Below are positions 50,866-63,098 of a stretch of 64,000 nt of DNA, piece after piece (the stretch's first letter is position 1; every line of letters starts with the position of its first letter). Source of the DNA: Vanilla planifolia (taxonomy: Eukaryota > Streptophyta > Magnoliopsida > Asparagales > Orchidaceae). The notes below the pieces were generated by a model. That model was not told where the DNA came from and ran no database searches. It saw only the letters and a list, made by a program, of their open reading frames with translations. Made by a program: the position numbers and the translations under genes. The DNA is taken from assembly GCA_023846275.1 (NCBI GenBank), contig JAIUJO010000145.1:765001-829000 (forward strand), in the 5' to 3' direction.

Positions 50866-51290
50866 TTAAAGAAACAATGACAGAAGCTCTATCCTTAGAT
50901 TACCAGACTTTTCAACACCTTTGAAGACGTTTGTGCTTAAGGAATTTGCATTAGTGGAATCCTGAGTAAAAGTTGCCCTCTTATCACATTCATCAATGAA
51001 AATATAAATACAAATGGAAGAAATACTCTTATTAAAAACAACATCATGTGATAGTTTAATCACTAAGAAGTTGGAGACACTATCTACTATCCCAAGAATT
51101 TGTTCCTTATTTTTGATATGGAGCAATTTAGTTTAAGAATATTCAACCTATCATACATATTATTTTTTTCAAATTAATTGAGTCATTTGCAATGTTAATA
51201 GTTTTATTATTTACAAGAAATTAACTTTTCCTTTAAAATATCAGGTGAGAGTGGAGAATAAAGTAGCAAATGCATTAAGTCATGATGTTT
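50866..51290 (+). pseudogene. gypsy RNase H relic
   Basis: The translation reads LRLPDFSTPLKTF near 50,895 (matching 'ALPNF.K.FEVE'), then a long decayed middle, then FPLKYQVRVENKVANALSH near 51,225-51,280. The latter matches 'F.LKHKSGVENKVADALSR', the connection before integrase. Confidence 0.75.
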
Positions 51291-51479
51291 GTTTACTTCC
51301 ACTAATAAATATAACTGTTCCTAGATTTCAATGCGTCAAAGTTTTTATAGTCATTGTTAGAACCTAGGACATATCTATCAAGTAGTCAGTACTCTTCATA
51401 ATAAGTATCTTGTGACTAATTTTTGGGGATCATAACTTTGCATTCCCTACGCATCTCTTTAGGATATCCCTATCAAGCA

Positions 51480-52440
51480 AATACATACTAGAGTTCTAAC
51501 TGGACATGTTAGTCAAGGCAAAACCATAAGACATGTGGCTAACCTATTGTATTATCCAAGATTGCCCGATCAAGTTATTTCGATTATATCTAATATAGAA
51601 CATTTTTCACATCTAAAATACGTAATTAATGCTAAAGTGCATATATATAATTATCTATGCCACATTGACGATGAGAATATATAATTTTGGGCAATTTTTT
51701 GGATACCCAAAAACATTACAAAGAATGTATTTGTAGTTGATGATATATTTTTTAAAATGGCTCATTTCATGCAATACCAGAACTCATTAGTTGTATCACA
51801 TATTGTAATGATATTTCTTAATTATGTTGTGAAACTACAAGGCTTAACTTAAATAATTATTTAGATTACAATATCTTATTTATTAACTATAAAATATCAG
51901 ATTTATTAACTAATTTTACAAATCACTTTGTCTCTTAATGAGAATGGAACTTAACTTTTTATTAACTTAATATCCTAAATAGATTTGCAAATAGAAATAG
52001 TAAACTAAAGCTTCATTAACCTTCTTCATAGCCAAATAATGGAACATGTTTCAACCTAGGATCTTTTATTGTTATCCATTAAATTTGCTAAAAATATAAA
52101 GCATTGGCTTTAACTCTTTTACTCATCACATTTTAACACCACATAGACATATTACTGAACAAATTAAGTTAAATAATGAAACATATAAATATATTGTAGA
52201 GGCTCATAGGAACATAAATAATTAATTGAGTACAATTATGTGAAAATATTTGCAAATTCTAGGAGATTCCTATTATAAAGTGTTATAAAATTAAATGCCC
52301 ATAATGTTGGACCATTTAGAAATGAAAAAAGTATTAAGCTTTAACATGTATGCTTTAGATTTAACTAAAGATCACGAAACTAATACAATCTTTAATATTC
52401 AAGATATTATTACTTATAAAGAACCATACCTACCATACCT
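51480..52440 (+). pseudogene. gypsy integrase relic
   Basis: The zinc-binding start at 51,503-51,560 reads GHVSQGKTIRHVANLLYYP, matching 'GHFGRDKTI..V...YYWP'. The core at 51,720-51,765 reads FVVDDIFFKMAHFMQYQ, matching 'FVVVDRFSKMAHFIPC'. The C-terminal part at 52,301-52,410 reads YALDLTKDHETNTIFNIQDI, matching 'Y.LDLP......FNV.DL'. The section between 51,850 and 52,290 is badly decayed. Confidence 0.82.
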
Positions 52441-52519
52441 AGTTATTCTATTGACCCTTCAGTATTACAGCCACGTAAACCTGTCCAACAAAAATATTTA
52501 GTTTATTTAGCGACCTGAT

Positions 52520-52690
52520 AGTGAAGTTGAGCAAATCATATATAATGAAACAATTTTAACATAGAACTAGGGACAATAAAGATTTTTGGTACTTTGGTGA
52601 GGTCATCCCTAATTTAAAGATACTTGGATTACTGGGTAGAAGCTTCATTACCTAAACATGGAGATGTTAAAAAAGTATCTGAGATTTCCC
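52520..52690 (+). pseudogene. Chromodomain-like tail of the gypsy integrase
   Basis: EVEQIIYNETIL is followed by RFLVLW-stop-GHP and DTWIT. This matches the chromovirus tail 'EVE.IL......RFLVKWKGHP..D.TWI'. In intact elements this domain directs integration to marked chromatin. Stops break it here. Confidence 0.72.
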
Positions 52691-52730
52691 AATACCTCTA
52701 TAATGTTATGCTATTTCAAACCTAAGGAGA

Positions 52731-53760
52731 GTGATGTAGTAGCATCTTCTACTTCATGTAAGGGTTCAAGTTGGAGGTGTATTACTCTTACTTGGGCTTA
52801 AAATAATGCTAACATTTACCTCTTTACTTCTCATTAATCTTTATTATGATTATCATTAGTAGTGCCAATTACAGCTAACTATTATTTGTTGAACATTTTA
52901 GCTTGCTTTTCTTTTGCTTGTATAATGATTAATATTTACACTTTAGTTTATGTTACTTGAATAACAATTTATGATTTTTTAGATTTTTTTAGATTTAAAT
53001 TTTTTGTAAGACATCCTTGTAGATGTCCTATATTTCTATCAATGATAATGTTTTTAAAAAAATGTTCTAAAAATGTATTAAAATTAAGTTTTTGACTATT
53101 TATATTACTATCCATCATAGTCCATCACCATTATAACCAACATTTTTACCCATTACTCCTACCCATGTCAACCTAGATGGCCATCTCAACCATGTTTTAA
53201 GTATTAAAATTTGAATGAAGTAACAACGTGTTGCCTTTAATGTTGATTAATGACACTATGTCATATATAATCTATCCAATAGTGTATTTCTAAAGGTGCC
53301 CTAGGTAGGACAACAAGTGGCTCAAAAAAGAAGATCCTAACTCATTATCGAGTATTCGCAAAAGTATCAAATCAAGAGGAAAGTTTTTAATCACTTTATT
53401 TCAAATTTTAGAAAATTTAATAACTAAGTACAACATTCTTGTTTATCCTAGTTAATGATTGATATTTTTGTTAGCCTTTCTAACAACTTCACTTATGTGT
53501 TTACCTTGCCACTTCAAAACCAATGTGGCTATTCATGGTGTGGATTCTTAGAACTATTTTTTCTCTAGGTTGTGATCCTTAATGTTAAAGATCAGTAGAA
53601 GTCTTTAGCATTTACAAAAGGTTTTACTTGCCCAACATTTCTAAGATTTAAAATTCTATACCTACAACAATCTTGGGTAAGCCTTTGTTTGAAGGTATTG
53701 ATTGACCCTTAGCACTTCTCTATTTTTTTGAGTTAAAAAAATAAGTTTAACATATCAAGT
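52731..53760 (+). repeat. 3' LTR-like region of the Ty3/gypsy element
   Basis: It follows a short purine-rich string (AAGGAGAG at 52,723-52,730), where the polypurine tract should be. It may begin TGATGTAG. It aligns in blocks with 45,390-46,700. The right end lies somewhere between 53,670 and 53,760; I could not see a target duplication. Confidence 0.55.
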
Positions 53761-56700
53761 TACATGAGGTTTTTGATTGAGCCAAAAAAATATCTTATAA
53801 AAATAATGGTGTTCAAGCCCAACCATATCTCAAGGGATTGGGTTGTGACTAAATTCCAAAGATATGGTAAATGATGTGATGACTTCTTTACTAGCAATGA
53901 CAATGGAGTGAAAGGTTTTTGGAAAGCTAAGCCCAATTGCATTGGTTGTAGATGTTCACTTATTTGGTGAGAACAAAAACTTATAAAACAATTTTTTGCT
54001 CGTTTTATTTTACATATTGTTTCTTAATAATTATTAATATAGTTTGTGTGATATTATTCACTACATTTCAAAAACAATTTTTTTTAATGTGTGAATTTTA
54101 AAAAATTTTCATAGACTGTTTTCTCTCACCCCCTATTATGTGCTATTTATATGAGTAGGTGTTACCTGAATATAGAAAGGGATCGTTATGTTATTATGGC
54201 CATTTTTATTTTGTAATATTTTATCACATTTACATATAGAATCATCAAAATTTTTTTATCCTTCGCATCATGTGCTCAAAAGACTAAATATGATTTTGAC
54301 TACACCAAACTATTTAAGTAGCTTATTTTTTAATTTTGTGGTATACCTATTGTATGATTTTTTATTTAGCAAACTAGAAAATTATAAATGATTATTCTTA
54401 TCTTATGATGTCAACTTATGTTGGAGTACAACTTACAAAAGAAGCTTGAGGTTTTGGATGATTTTTAGGATCCCAAAGCATAACATGAGTTTTTCTTCAA
54501 GGAATTATTTATGTTAGTCAGTACCTATGTGATGGATAAATTATTTTTTATTAGATATTGATCACGGAATACAATTGCATCTTATTTCATACATGCACTT
54601 ACAATTTATTTTAGGCATTAATAGAATTGAATGTAAACCTATTACCATTCTTGATGTGAAATCTTTAAACCTATTACCATTATTTTTTATGAAAAGTTTT
54701 AAGCTGACAATATTAAATTTTGGTATATACAAATATTGACCAAGAAACAAAGAATGTAATCTTCATATTTTCAAGAGAAATTTTATCCTAAAAAATTCAA
54801 GATTTTGTTAAGAAAATATTTATGAAATTGGATTAGTACAAAATGAATTTTTGTAAATAAAAATTACTAAACGAATCTCAATTGGATTGCCTAATTGATA
54901 ATCTAATTAGCTACCTAAACTAGTGTTTTATGGGTAGTGAATGACTAATTAGATTAGAGTCAATAACAATTGTCAAATTCAAAGATGTAGATTTGTTGAA
55001 GGTTCATCAAACAACTTGATTAATATCTAACAGAAATAAAAACGTTTATGATCAGTTTGACTTTTTTATATGAAGACCATCAAAAAATTTCGTAGGAATT
55101 TCTTGTTCAATATGATGGCATTTTTTAACATGGGTCAAATAATTTAATGAATAAGAATAAAACTTTAGCCAAAATTATGTTACTATAAAAAACAAATTGG
55201 AAATAAAAATGTATTGTTTGTTGAACTACGAAAATAGAAGTTGAAGGGAGTGAAGTAAGGATTGAAGTAAACATTAACAAAACATGAGGATAACAATTTG
55301 ATTCAAAGGCTAAACTTATATACTTACTGCAACAATAAATACTACATGTGTATAACAGAAAGAATATATATTTTAATACTCAACATGAAATAGTTATTTC
55401 AGTTGTTAGGTTTGAAAATGTATGAAGTACTTTTCATAGCCTATTATGTTCTTTTTCTAGACATTACTAATGCTTCACTTTCTTAATCTTTTTTCTTGAA
55501 AACTATTTGATGTGCATTTTAAAAAATCGTAAAAGAGCATCAACAAAACATTCCTGATAAAATACTTTGAAAATATTCTTTCGTAATAGTAATTCAACCA
55601 TTGCGTTATGACTCATTATTTTATGTCTCAAAAATGGTACATTGAATTTTATTATTTTTCCTTTTTATTAATTATAATTCTTATGCTCTTTATTTCTTTC
55701 TAACATGGATTGAAGGAAAGGAATTCCCACTCAAGTGCTTTGTTTTAGGAAAGGTAGAACACTCTTCGAGCTTAGTGTTGATTTTTTTTTGGTTTTGTTT
55801 GCCATCATTATAAAGTAATGAGGTTTGAGTTCCTGTAAGAAAAATGTATTGAGGGTAATGTTTGGGTTCATGATAATGTATAGAGGGGTTTATTCTTTCA
55901 CTTATGTAAACAGCAATTGCAAAACTTTCTCCCATTATGAAGGAGTGGATAAGTAATAGGCTTATGCTTGGCAACTTAAGGGTCAATAAGGTTCATAGTT
56001 TTGTTGGGTAAACCATGTCATAGTTGGCGAATAGTTCACTTTAGTACATTTTTATCTTTCTTTTTTTTGTTGATTCTTCAATTGTTTTAATCACTCCATG
56101 TAATGTTTTGTCATCCATTATAGTAATGTACCAAAGAAATTCAAAATTTTTTTAATTGACAATTCACTCCCTTCTTAGGCTTAGTTATTTGACATCTGGT
56201 GTGTTGAATTCCAAACCTTACAAAAAGTACCATAATTTCCTTAAACTAGACGATAGTAACAAAGAATCCCATGAGGCCTAATGGTCGGTTAAAGGTACAG
56301 ATTGTATTAATGCATATGTTATAAAAACTAAAAGATTACAAATACACATTAATATAATTCAAAAGAATTTTTTGTGAATGAAATAAGATGAAAAATATTG
56401 TTAAATGTATGTATCAATACAAGATAAATTTTATAGCACAACCCTAAATTGATAAATTATGTTGATAACTATCCTTATTCATTGATTGCATAAGAAACCT
56501 ATTAATTATATCATTATCATTCATTGTATCAGTTGTGATGATATTTAGAAAACAACTATCTCATTTTAACCATTAATTTAATTTTGTTATATAAACAATT
56601 CATGTTAAGATCATAACAAACTTATCATAAGTTTAATTTGACTTAACTTATGCATCATTTCTGTGGTAGAGTTTGAAAAGAATTAATATGTTACAGTCCA

Positions 56701-59095
56701 AATATAACACACATTAAGAATCATCTGGTTCATTTTTACACTCGTTTGAATTGACTAACATTAAGTTAAAATGATAATTTACATTTATACATAAGATAAA
56801 GTCAAATGCAAGCATTTGTTATGATAATGTTATGAAATATACATGACTTGTAAGAAACAAAATACTTAGTATCGAACATAAAATTTCATGGCCTTGGATA
56901 CTTGCACATAATTTGTGGGTAGAGTCATTCTTGTAGGAAAAGATTGTTCTTGTGAGTGTTATTACAGATCAGTGCAATGCATAATGCCAAAATGTATAAG
57001 AGATGTGTGATGTGTGTTCTCACAAATTATTGGAACTGGAGTGTTAAATAGTCTTCTACATGTAGCCTCTATAGGGCAATTCATGTGCAAAAGTCTTAGT
57101 GATGTAAGGTATGCATATGTTCTGTAAACAATATGTTTATAATAGGAAATCTATGAAGATTTTTATGTATTGTGATGGAAAAGGAAGTTTTACTATATTG
57201 TCATGCAACTATTTGGATGAAATTATAAGTACTAAAATTCATTTAAATAGGTTTTATATTTCTCTTACATTGTGGTTAAGAAAAGTATGACAGATTTTAA
57301 TTATATTCAATAATCTAGGATCATTTCATTTAATTGGTGGTCTTTCATGGGACTTTAATTGAAATATTAATTTTCGATTATATTCAAGTTCATTTTGGCT
57401 ATTGATATAACATAGCACTTTCATACCTTCAAAATAATAAAAATCTCATGATTTTCCTTTGTAACTCCTAATCTCAATTTATTAGTGGTATTTATCACAT
57501 ATCTGTGCAATTATATTAAGGTTGATGTTTTCTCAATTTCGTTTTGACTACATTCTTAAAGAACCCTTTGGCTCTATTTGTAGGGAAAGATCTTAACAAA
57601 AGAATTTGTAATGAGCAGATGACTAGCAACCTTACATTGAGGCGTTATGGTGCCACAACATTTAACTTAAAAGTAAGGCCTTTTGTTAGTAGAAATCGGA
57701 AGGATTTACTCCAATGCTTGGTGTAAAGTGTGTTATTGATGTTGATATTGGCTATGTTATTTTTGTTAGAGTATTGGGAGCACATTTTTTTGATAAACTA
57801 ATGTCTATCTAAAGGTTTCTTGCACTACTCATGTTAAGTGAAGGTGAGATTATATAGTCCAGGTTATGAAATTGTGTGGGGCAGATTTTCAGTATGGTCT
57901 AATGGTTAAATATCTTGAAACTTTAAAGTGATTTACTTTGTTACAATTTTCCTCTACTTTGTTTACATAGAATAGTGAACAAGTTGTATCAAAGTAGATT
58001 GTTCTGTTGATTAGAGAAGTACTCTATTCCATAAGCTTAACATCATAGAGTATATCCTCTATAGAAAATCATATTATTCTTTTTTAAATTTGCAAAATCC
58101 CATTTAGGAGCATGCTCAAGTGCCCACAAAAGTTCATGAGTCAACAATTTTATTTTTTGCACAATCATTCGCAACTATTTCATCCAAATAGTTCATTTAA
58201 TGTTGAGGAAATTGTTTGAATAATTCATAACATTATTATGAATTTTTTTATGAACATAACTAAATGACTTTTTTCAAAAGGTATAATATTTATTTTATGC
58301 TATCCATAAGAAATTTGTGCTAAAATGTTAATGCAAACACTTTCTTTGAGGCTATTTGTATGTTAGACAGGTAATATGAAAAAAACAAGAGGTAATAAAA
58401 AGATGAGGAAAAAGAAAGAAAGGAAATGGATGAGACGGAGGAGCCCCAAAATAATATGTAGATTACAAGTTTAATAGTTCATTATCGAGGAAAATTTTCT
58501 TCATGTGACAATTAATTTAAATATTTTATTTTGTGACAAATCATGTTTCTCTGTCGATGAAATGCATGACAAATTTGGAAAAAAGAAGAAATATTTTTTT
58601 GTAAAGCAATATTGTATATTGAATTATAAAAACATTAATAATTTGAAATGATATATGATTAACTTAAGAAAATATAAATCGCTAACACCTGATAGTTATT
58701 TGCAGATTTCTTCCAATAGTGAATTACATGCAAAAAAGAATTTCAACAACAATGTTCCAATAGAACTTTATTAAATTTTTAATTATTTGATATTAGAAAA
58801 TAGTTGCTCAAAATTAAAAAATTATAATTTCAAGAATAAATTTTTTTTGTTGTTTGATTTTTATGAATTCAGTTATTTGATCAAAAGTAGTTTTAGCTTA
58901 TACAACATATATTCTTATGCATGTATTCTCACAAACTCTTGTTAACATTGAAACTGAGAAAATTTATGCATGAAAATGACTTATCATTAAGGACCAATTT
59001 GTATGCTTTACATATGTATCATCAAATATAATATAAAATTATTTGTAGTCTAAGTCAAATTTTCTTACACCACTCTTTGAGGAAAACCATTTGTT
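53761..59095. other. AT-rich DNA, unassigned
   Basis: No gene, RNA or clear transposon domain on either strand. The minus-strand frame at 55,690-55,986 contains ESFAIAVYISERIN, which faintly resembles the 'WAEAVNTAVYLINR' end of a copia integrase. Nothing else around it supports that. A short purine-rich patch at 58,378-58,440 precedes the much larger one at 59,100. Confidence 0.4.
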
Positions 59096-59099
59096 CAAT

Positions 59100-60051
59100 T
59101 TCTCGTAAATAGAGTAATAAGAAATAGAAAAAGAAGAAGTAGTAGAAGAAGAAGAGAAGGAAGAAGAAGAAGATGATGAAGAAGAAGAAGAAAAGAGGTA
59201 GGAGAACAAGAAGAACAAGAAAAAGAAGAAGAACACGAAAAAGTTGTAATAGAAGAAGAAGAAGAAGAAGAAGAAGTAGTAATAGAAGAAGAAGAAGAAA
59301 ATAAAGAAATAGAAGAAAAAGAGGAACAAGATGAAGAAGAGGAAGAAAAAGAATAAGACAAAGAAGAAGAAGAAGTAGAAGAAGAAGAAGAGGAAGAAGA
59401 AGAAGAAGATGAAGAAGATGATGATGATTTTGATGAAGGAGAAGACGAACAAGAAGAAGAAGAAAAAGAAGAAGAAGGAGAAGAAAGAGAAGGAGAAGAA
59501 GAAGAGGAAGAAGGAGAAGAAGTAGAAGGAGAAGGTGAAGAAGTTGATGGAGATGAAGAAGAAGGAGAGGAAGAAGATGACAAAGAAGGAGAAAAAGAAG
59601 AAAAAGAAGTGGAAGAAGGAGAAGAAGGATAGGAAGTAGGAGAAGAAGGAGAAGGAGAAGGAGAAGATGGAGAAGGAGAAGAAGGAGAATAAGTGGAAGA
59701 AGTGGGAGAAGAAGGAGAAGAAGAAAAACGGGTAGACAAAGAAGAAGAAAAAGAAGAAGAAGTAGAAGAACAATAAGTTGAAGAATAAGAAGAAGAAGAA
59801 GAAGAAGAAGATTAAGAAGAAGAAGTAGTAGTAGAAGAAGAAGAAGGAGAAGAAGATGATTACGAAGAAGTTAGAGGAATAAGAAGAAGGGGAAGAAGAA
59901 GACAAAGAAGAAGATGATGATGATGAAAGAAGAAATAGAAGAAGAAGAAGAAGAAGAGGAATAAAAGGAGGAGGAGGAAGAAGAAGAACAAGAGAAAGAG
60001 GGAAAGAAGATGTAGAAGAAGAAGTAGCAGAAGAAGAAGAAGAAGATGAAA

Positions 60052-60084
<33 letters not shown>

Positions 60085-60830
60085 AGGAAAGAGAAGAAGA
60101 AGAAGACGAAGAAATAGAAGAGGAAGAAGACGAAGAAGAAGATGAAGAAGAGGAAGAAAAAGAAGAAGGCAAAGAAGCTGAAGAAGAAGAAGAAGAAGAA
60201 GAAGTGGAAGAAGAAGGACAAGAAGAAACAAAAGAAGAAGAAGTAGAAGCAGAAAAAGATGATGTAAGAGTGGAAGAAAAAGTAGAAGAAGAAGAAGAAG
60301 AAGAAGAAGAAGAAGGAGAAGAAGAAGGAGAAGAAGAAGAAGTAGAAAGAGAAGGTGTAGAAAGTGAAGGAGAACATGTTGAAGGAGAAGATGGAGAAAG
60401 AGGAAAGAGATTGTGAATAAGAAGAGAGGAAGAAGAAGAAGGGGAAGAAGAAGAAGAAGAAAAAATAAGAGAAGAAGAATAATGAGAATAAAAAAGGGAG
60501 AAGATTAACATGGAGTAGAAGGAAAAAGAGAAGAAGGAGAAAGATAAGATTAAGAAGGAGAAGGAGAAGAATAGGAAGGACAAGGAGAAGAATGTGAAGA
60601 AGAAAAAGAGGCAGAAGAAGAAGTCGAAAAAGAAGAAGAAGAAGAAGAAGAAAAAGGAGGAGGAGGAGGAGGAGAAGAAGGAAAACAAGAAGAAAACAAT
60701 GAAGAATATGAAAAAGAAGAGGAAGAAGAAGGAGAGGAAGATGAAAAATCAGAAGAAGAAGAGAAGGAAGAAGAAAAAAATAAGACGAATTAAGAGGAAG
60801 AAGAAGAAGAAGAAAAAGAAAAAGATAATG
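59100..60830 (+). repeat. Giant GAA/TTC-rich purine tract, ~1.7 kb
   Basis: The + strand is almost wholly purine for about 1,700 bases. It is made mainly of GAA with interspersed GGA, AAA, GAT and GTA triplets. The long frames on both strands (Ser/Phe/Leu-rich on the minus strand, Glu/Lys-rich on the + strand) are what any open reading of such a repeat gives, so they are not genes. GAA/TTC tracts of this length can form triplex DNA. The tract ends at the start of a tandem AT/purine unit (60,838), and those units each carry a smaller purine patch, so it may be an expansion of that patch. Confidence 0.95.
60054..60084 (+). repeat. (GTA)10 microsatellite
   Basis: An uninterrupted GTA run of about 10 units inside the GAA tract. 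It is the longest perfect non-GAA triplet run there. Confidence 0.95.
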
Positions 60831-60837
60831 TTGATTA

Positions 60838-62985
60838 ATAATAAAATATACAAATTTTTTGGGAAATATTATTATTTTGGAAAATTAAAATATTTAGAGA
60901 ATATTTTTACTATTAATTTAATATTATCTTTTTTATGTCTAAACTTAAAAAGATAATTATATCATAAATATAATTGTTATACTAATATACTATGTTTCTA
61001 TGACGTAACATATTTAATAAACGTAAACAATATTTAACATTAATAATTAAATTTTATATTTTTATCATTATTTTGTAACATAAAATTTTCATATAGAGAA
61101 AATTTTATGCATATCATGTATATTATAAAGAAATTAATTCTAATTTATTTTAATTCAAAAAAGTTATTTTGCTTAATTGAACTAAATTAAAGTTATTATT
61201 TTACTACATCATATCATTAACATATTTTTGTATTTTATGAAATAATAGTAATGTTATAATGTTATTATTAAAAATGATTAAAAATATGACTATTATACAC
61301 ATTCATTCAAAAGAATTTATTTTTTTACAATAACATGTAAAAATAAATTATCATTCATTAAAAAATAGAATTTTATGAAACAATATGGGCAAAACATAGA
61401 TGAGATAGAGTGAATAAATAAATAAGTAAAAGAGAAAGAGAAAAAATTAAGAAATAAAGAAAATTAAAGGAGAGAAAGAAGCCCAGAAAAAATATAGAGA
61501 TAAATAATGAAGTGAGAAATAAAAGAATGTTAATAAGAGAGAAGAAAAGAAATAATATGAGAAGTTTTATGATAAAAAGAAAAAAAAAAGTTATTCAATA
61601 AAAAAAATTTAATAATTTCCTTTATAATATTTATTAAATATAAAAATAAAATATATATAATATTTAATAATATTATATAAAAAATATTTCAGGTTTATTA
61701 TTATTTTAGAAAATTAAAAATAGTTAGAGAATATTTTAAATATAAATTTAGCTTTATTTTTTCCCAAACTTATAATTAAAAAAGTTAATTAAATAATAAA
61801 TTTAATGGTTATTCTAATATATTCAATTTATATGGTGAAACTAAGATAATAAATAAAAATAGTTTTTTCTATAATGATATTATTTTAGATTATTAAATTT
61901 TAGTGACATAATTTTGTAATATTTAAAACATTCTATGAAAAAAAAATGTACATTATTATAAACATAAATTTATTAGAAATTTTTATGATTATTATAGGTT
62001 GTTTTAATTATAATTAAAAAAATAATGTCATTATTATATTATATGATATGATTTACCGAATTTATTATATTATAAAATTAATAAAATTATCATAAACTAA
62101 TTATTAAATATTAATCTTAAGGAGAAAATAAAAAGATTAAAAATAGAAAAGATAGAAAGAATTATTAAAAAAATAAGCCAAAGAAAAAGAAAGAAAGAAA
62201 TGTTAAAGTACAGAAGGGTAAAAGAGAAAGAGGCAAAGATATATATAAAAAATTAAAAAATAAAGAAAGTAAAAAATGATAATAGGATTGAGAAGAAAGA
62301 GAATATGTGAGATATTATGATAAAAAGAGAAAAGATAAAAAACTTATTTAATAAAAATTAAATTTTCAAAATTAAAATTATAATTTTAATATGTATAAAA
62401 GGTAAATCAAATATAATTTTTATAAAAAATAAAATATACAAATTATTTGAGGATTAGTATTTTTTAAAATATTTAAAACTTTATAAAATATTAGGAATAT
62501 TAATTTAATATTATATTTTTGTGGATAATTTTAAAAAATAATTAATTAATAAATATAATTAATATACCAATATATGATATTTATGTGATATAACATATAT
62601 AATAACTATAAAAAATATTTAGCATTAATAATATAATTGAATAGTATTAATATTTTATAAGATAATATTTTTATATTGAGAAAATTCTAAGTATATGACA
62701 TATATACTATTATAAACATAAATTAAGTCTAATTTATTTTTATTTATATAATCTATTTTGCTCAACATTCAACTAAATTAAAGTTATTATTTAAGTACAT
62801 CACATGATATGTCATCTTTTATTTTATGAAATCAATAATAATATTATCAAATTATTATTAAAACTTGATTAAAAAAATATGATAATTATAAACAATCATT
62901 CATTGGAATTTATTTTTTTAACATTAAGATATAAAAAGAAACTATCATTCATTAGAAAATAGAATTATAAGAAAAAATATATGCA
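60838..62985. repeat. Three tandem AT/purine units of ~750-830 bp
   Basis: Units start near 60,838, 61,645 and 62,425 with an 'aaaatatacaaatt'-like string. Each then has a 'tta...gaatatttt...aatttaatatta' landmark (60,896, 61,727, 62,493). Units 1 and 2 then have an AT-rich body and a patch of GA-rich purines (61,420-61,570; 62,150-62,345) ending 'ttatgataaaaag' at about 61,567 and 62,315. Unit 3 stops before its purine patch, at the 5S-like sequence. Units 1 and 3 are most alike, for example 'tatcattcattaraaaatagaat' at 61,350 and 62,943. Confidence 0.75.
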
Positions 62986-63098
62986 ACATAAGGACTTCTC
63001 ATGACATCACCCATCCCAATACTTGCCTCACCCAAGCATGCTTAACTTTGGAGCTCTAATGAGATCCACTACCATAATACTGGTGTAGTCAAACATGT
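62982..63098 (-). rRNA. 5S rRNA-like sequence (pseudogene or Cassandra-type element)
   Basis: The minus strand reads as a near full-length, diverged plant 5S rRNA. The internal control region is well kept: an A box AGTTAAGCATGCTTGGGTGAG (63,047-63,027), an intermediate element GTATTGGGATG, and a C-box region ending GAGAAGTCC, then TGTTGCA at the 3' end. A run of six T follows on the transcribed strand about eight bases later, as in RNA polymerase III terminators. The 5' end is the most changed. Substitutions are mainly C-to-T and G-to-A. It could be a lone 5S pseudogene, a 5S-derived SINE, or part of a Cassandra TRIM, whose LTRs carry 5S sequence. I could not see LTR ends to decide. Confidence 0.85.

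Larger units (their letters stand above)
47100..52740 (+). mobile_element. Decayed Ty3/gypsy (chromovirus-like) gag-pol with internal duplication
   Basis: Pieces occur in the gypsy order gag, protease, RT, RNase H, integrase, chromodomain, with integrase after RT. Protease and RT appear twice: a first set at 48,290-49,548 and a second at 49,549-50,770. The last readable part resembles a chromodomain, which places it with plant chromoviruses. All frames are broken. Confidence 0.87.

Noticed and set aside
55690..55986. Minus-strand 98-codon frame with a faint copia integrase-like string
   Set aside because: There is only one short resemblance and no neighbouring integrase, protease or RT motif.
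59039..60956. Very long open frames on both strands, including a 549-codon Ser/Phe-rich one
   Set aside because: They are read from a GAA/TTC repeat that has few stop codons in most frames. The products are homopolymer-like and overlap one another on both strands.
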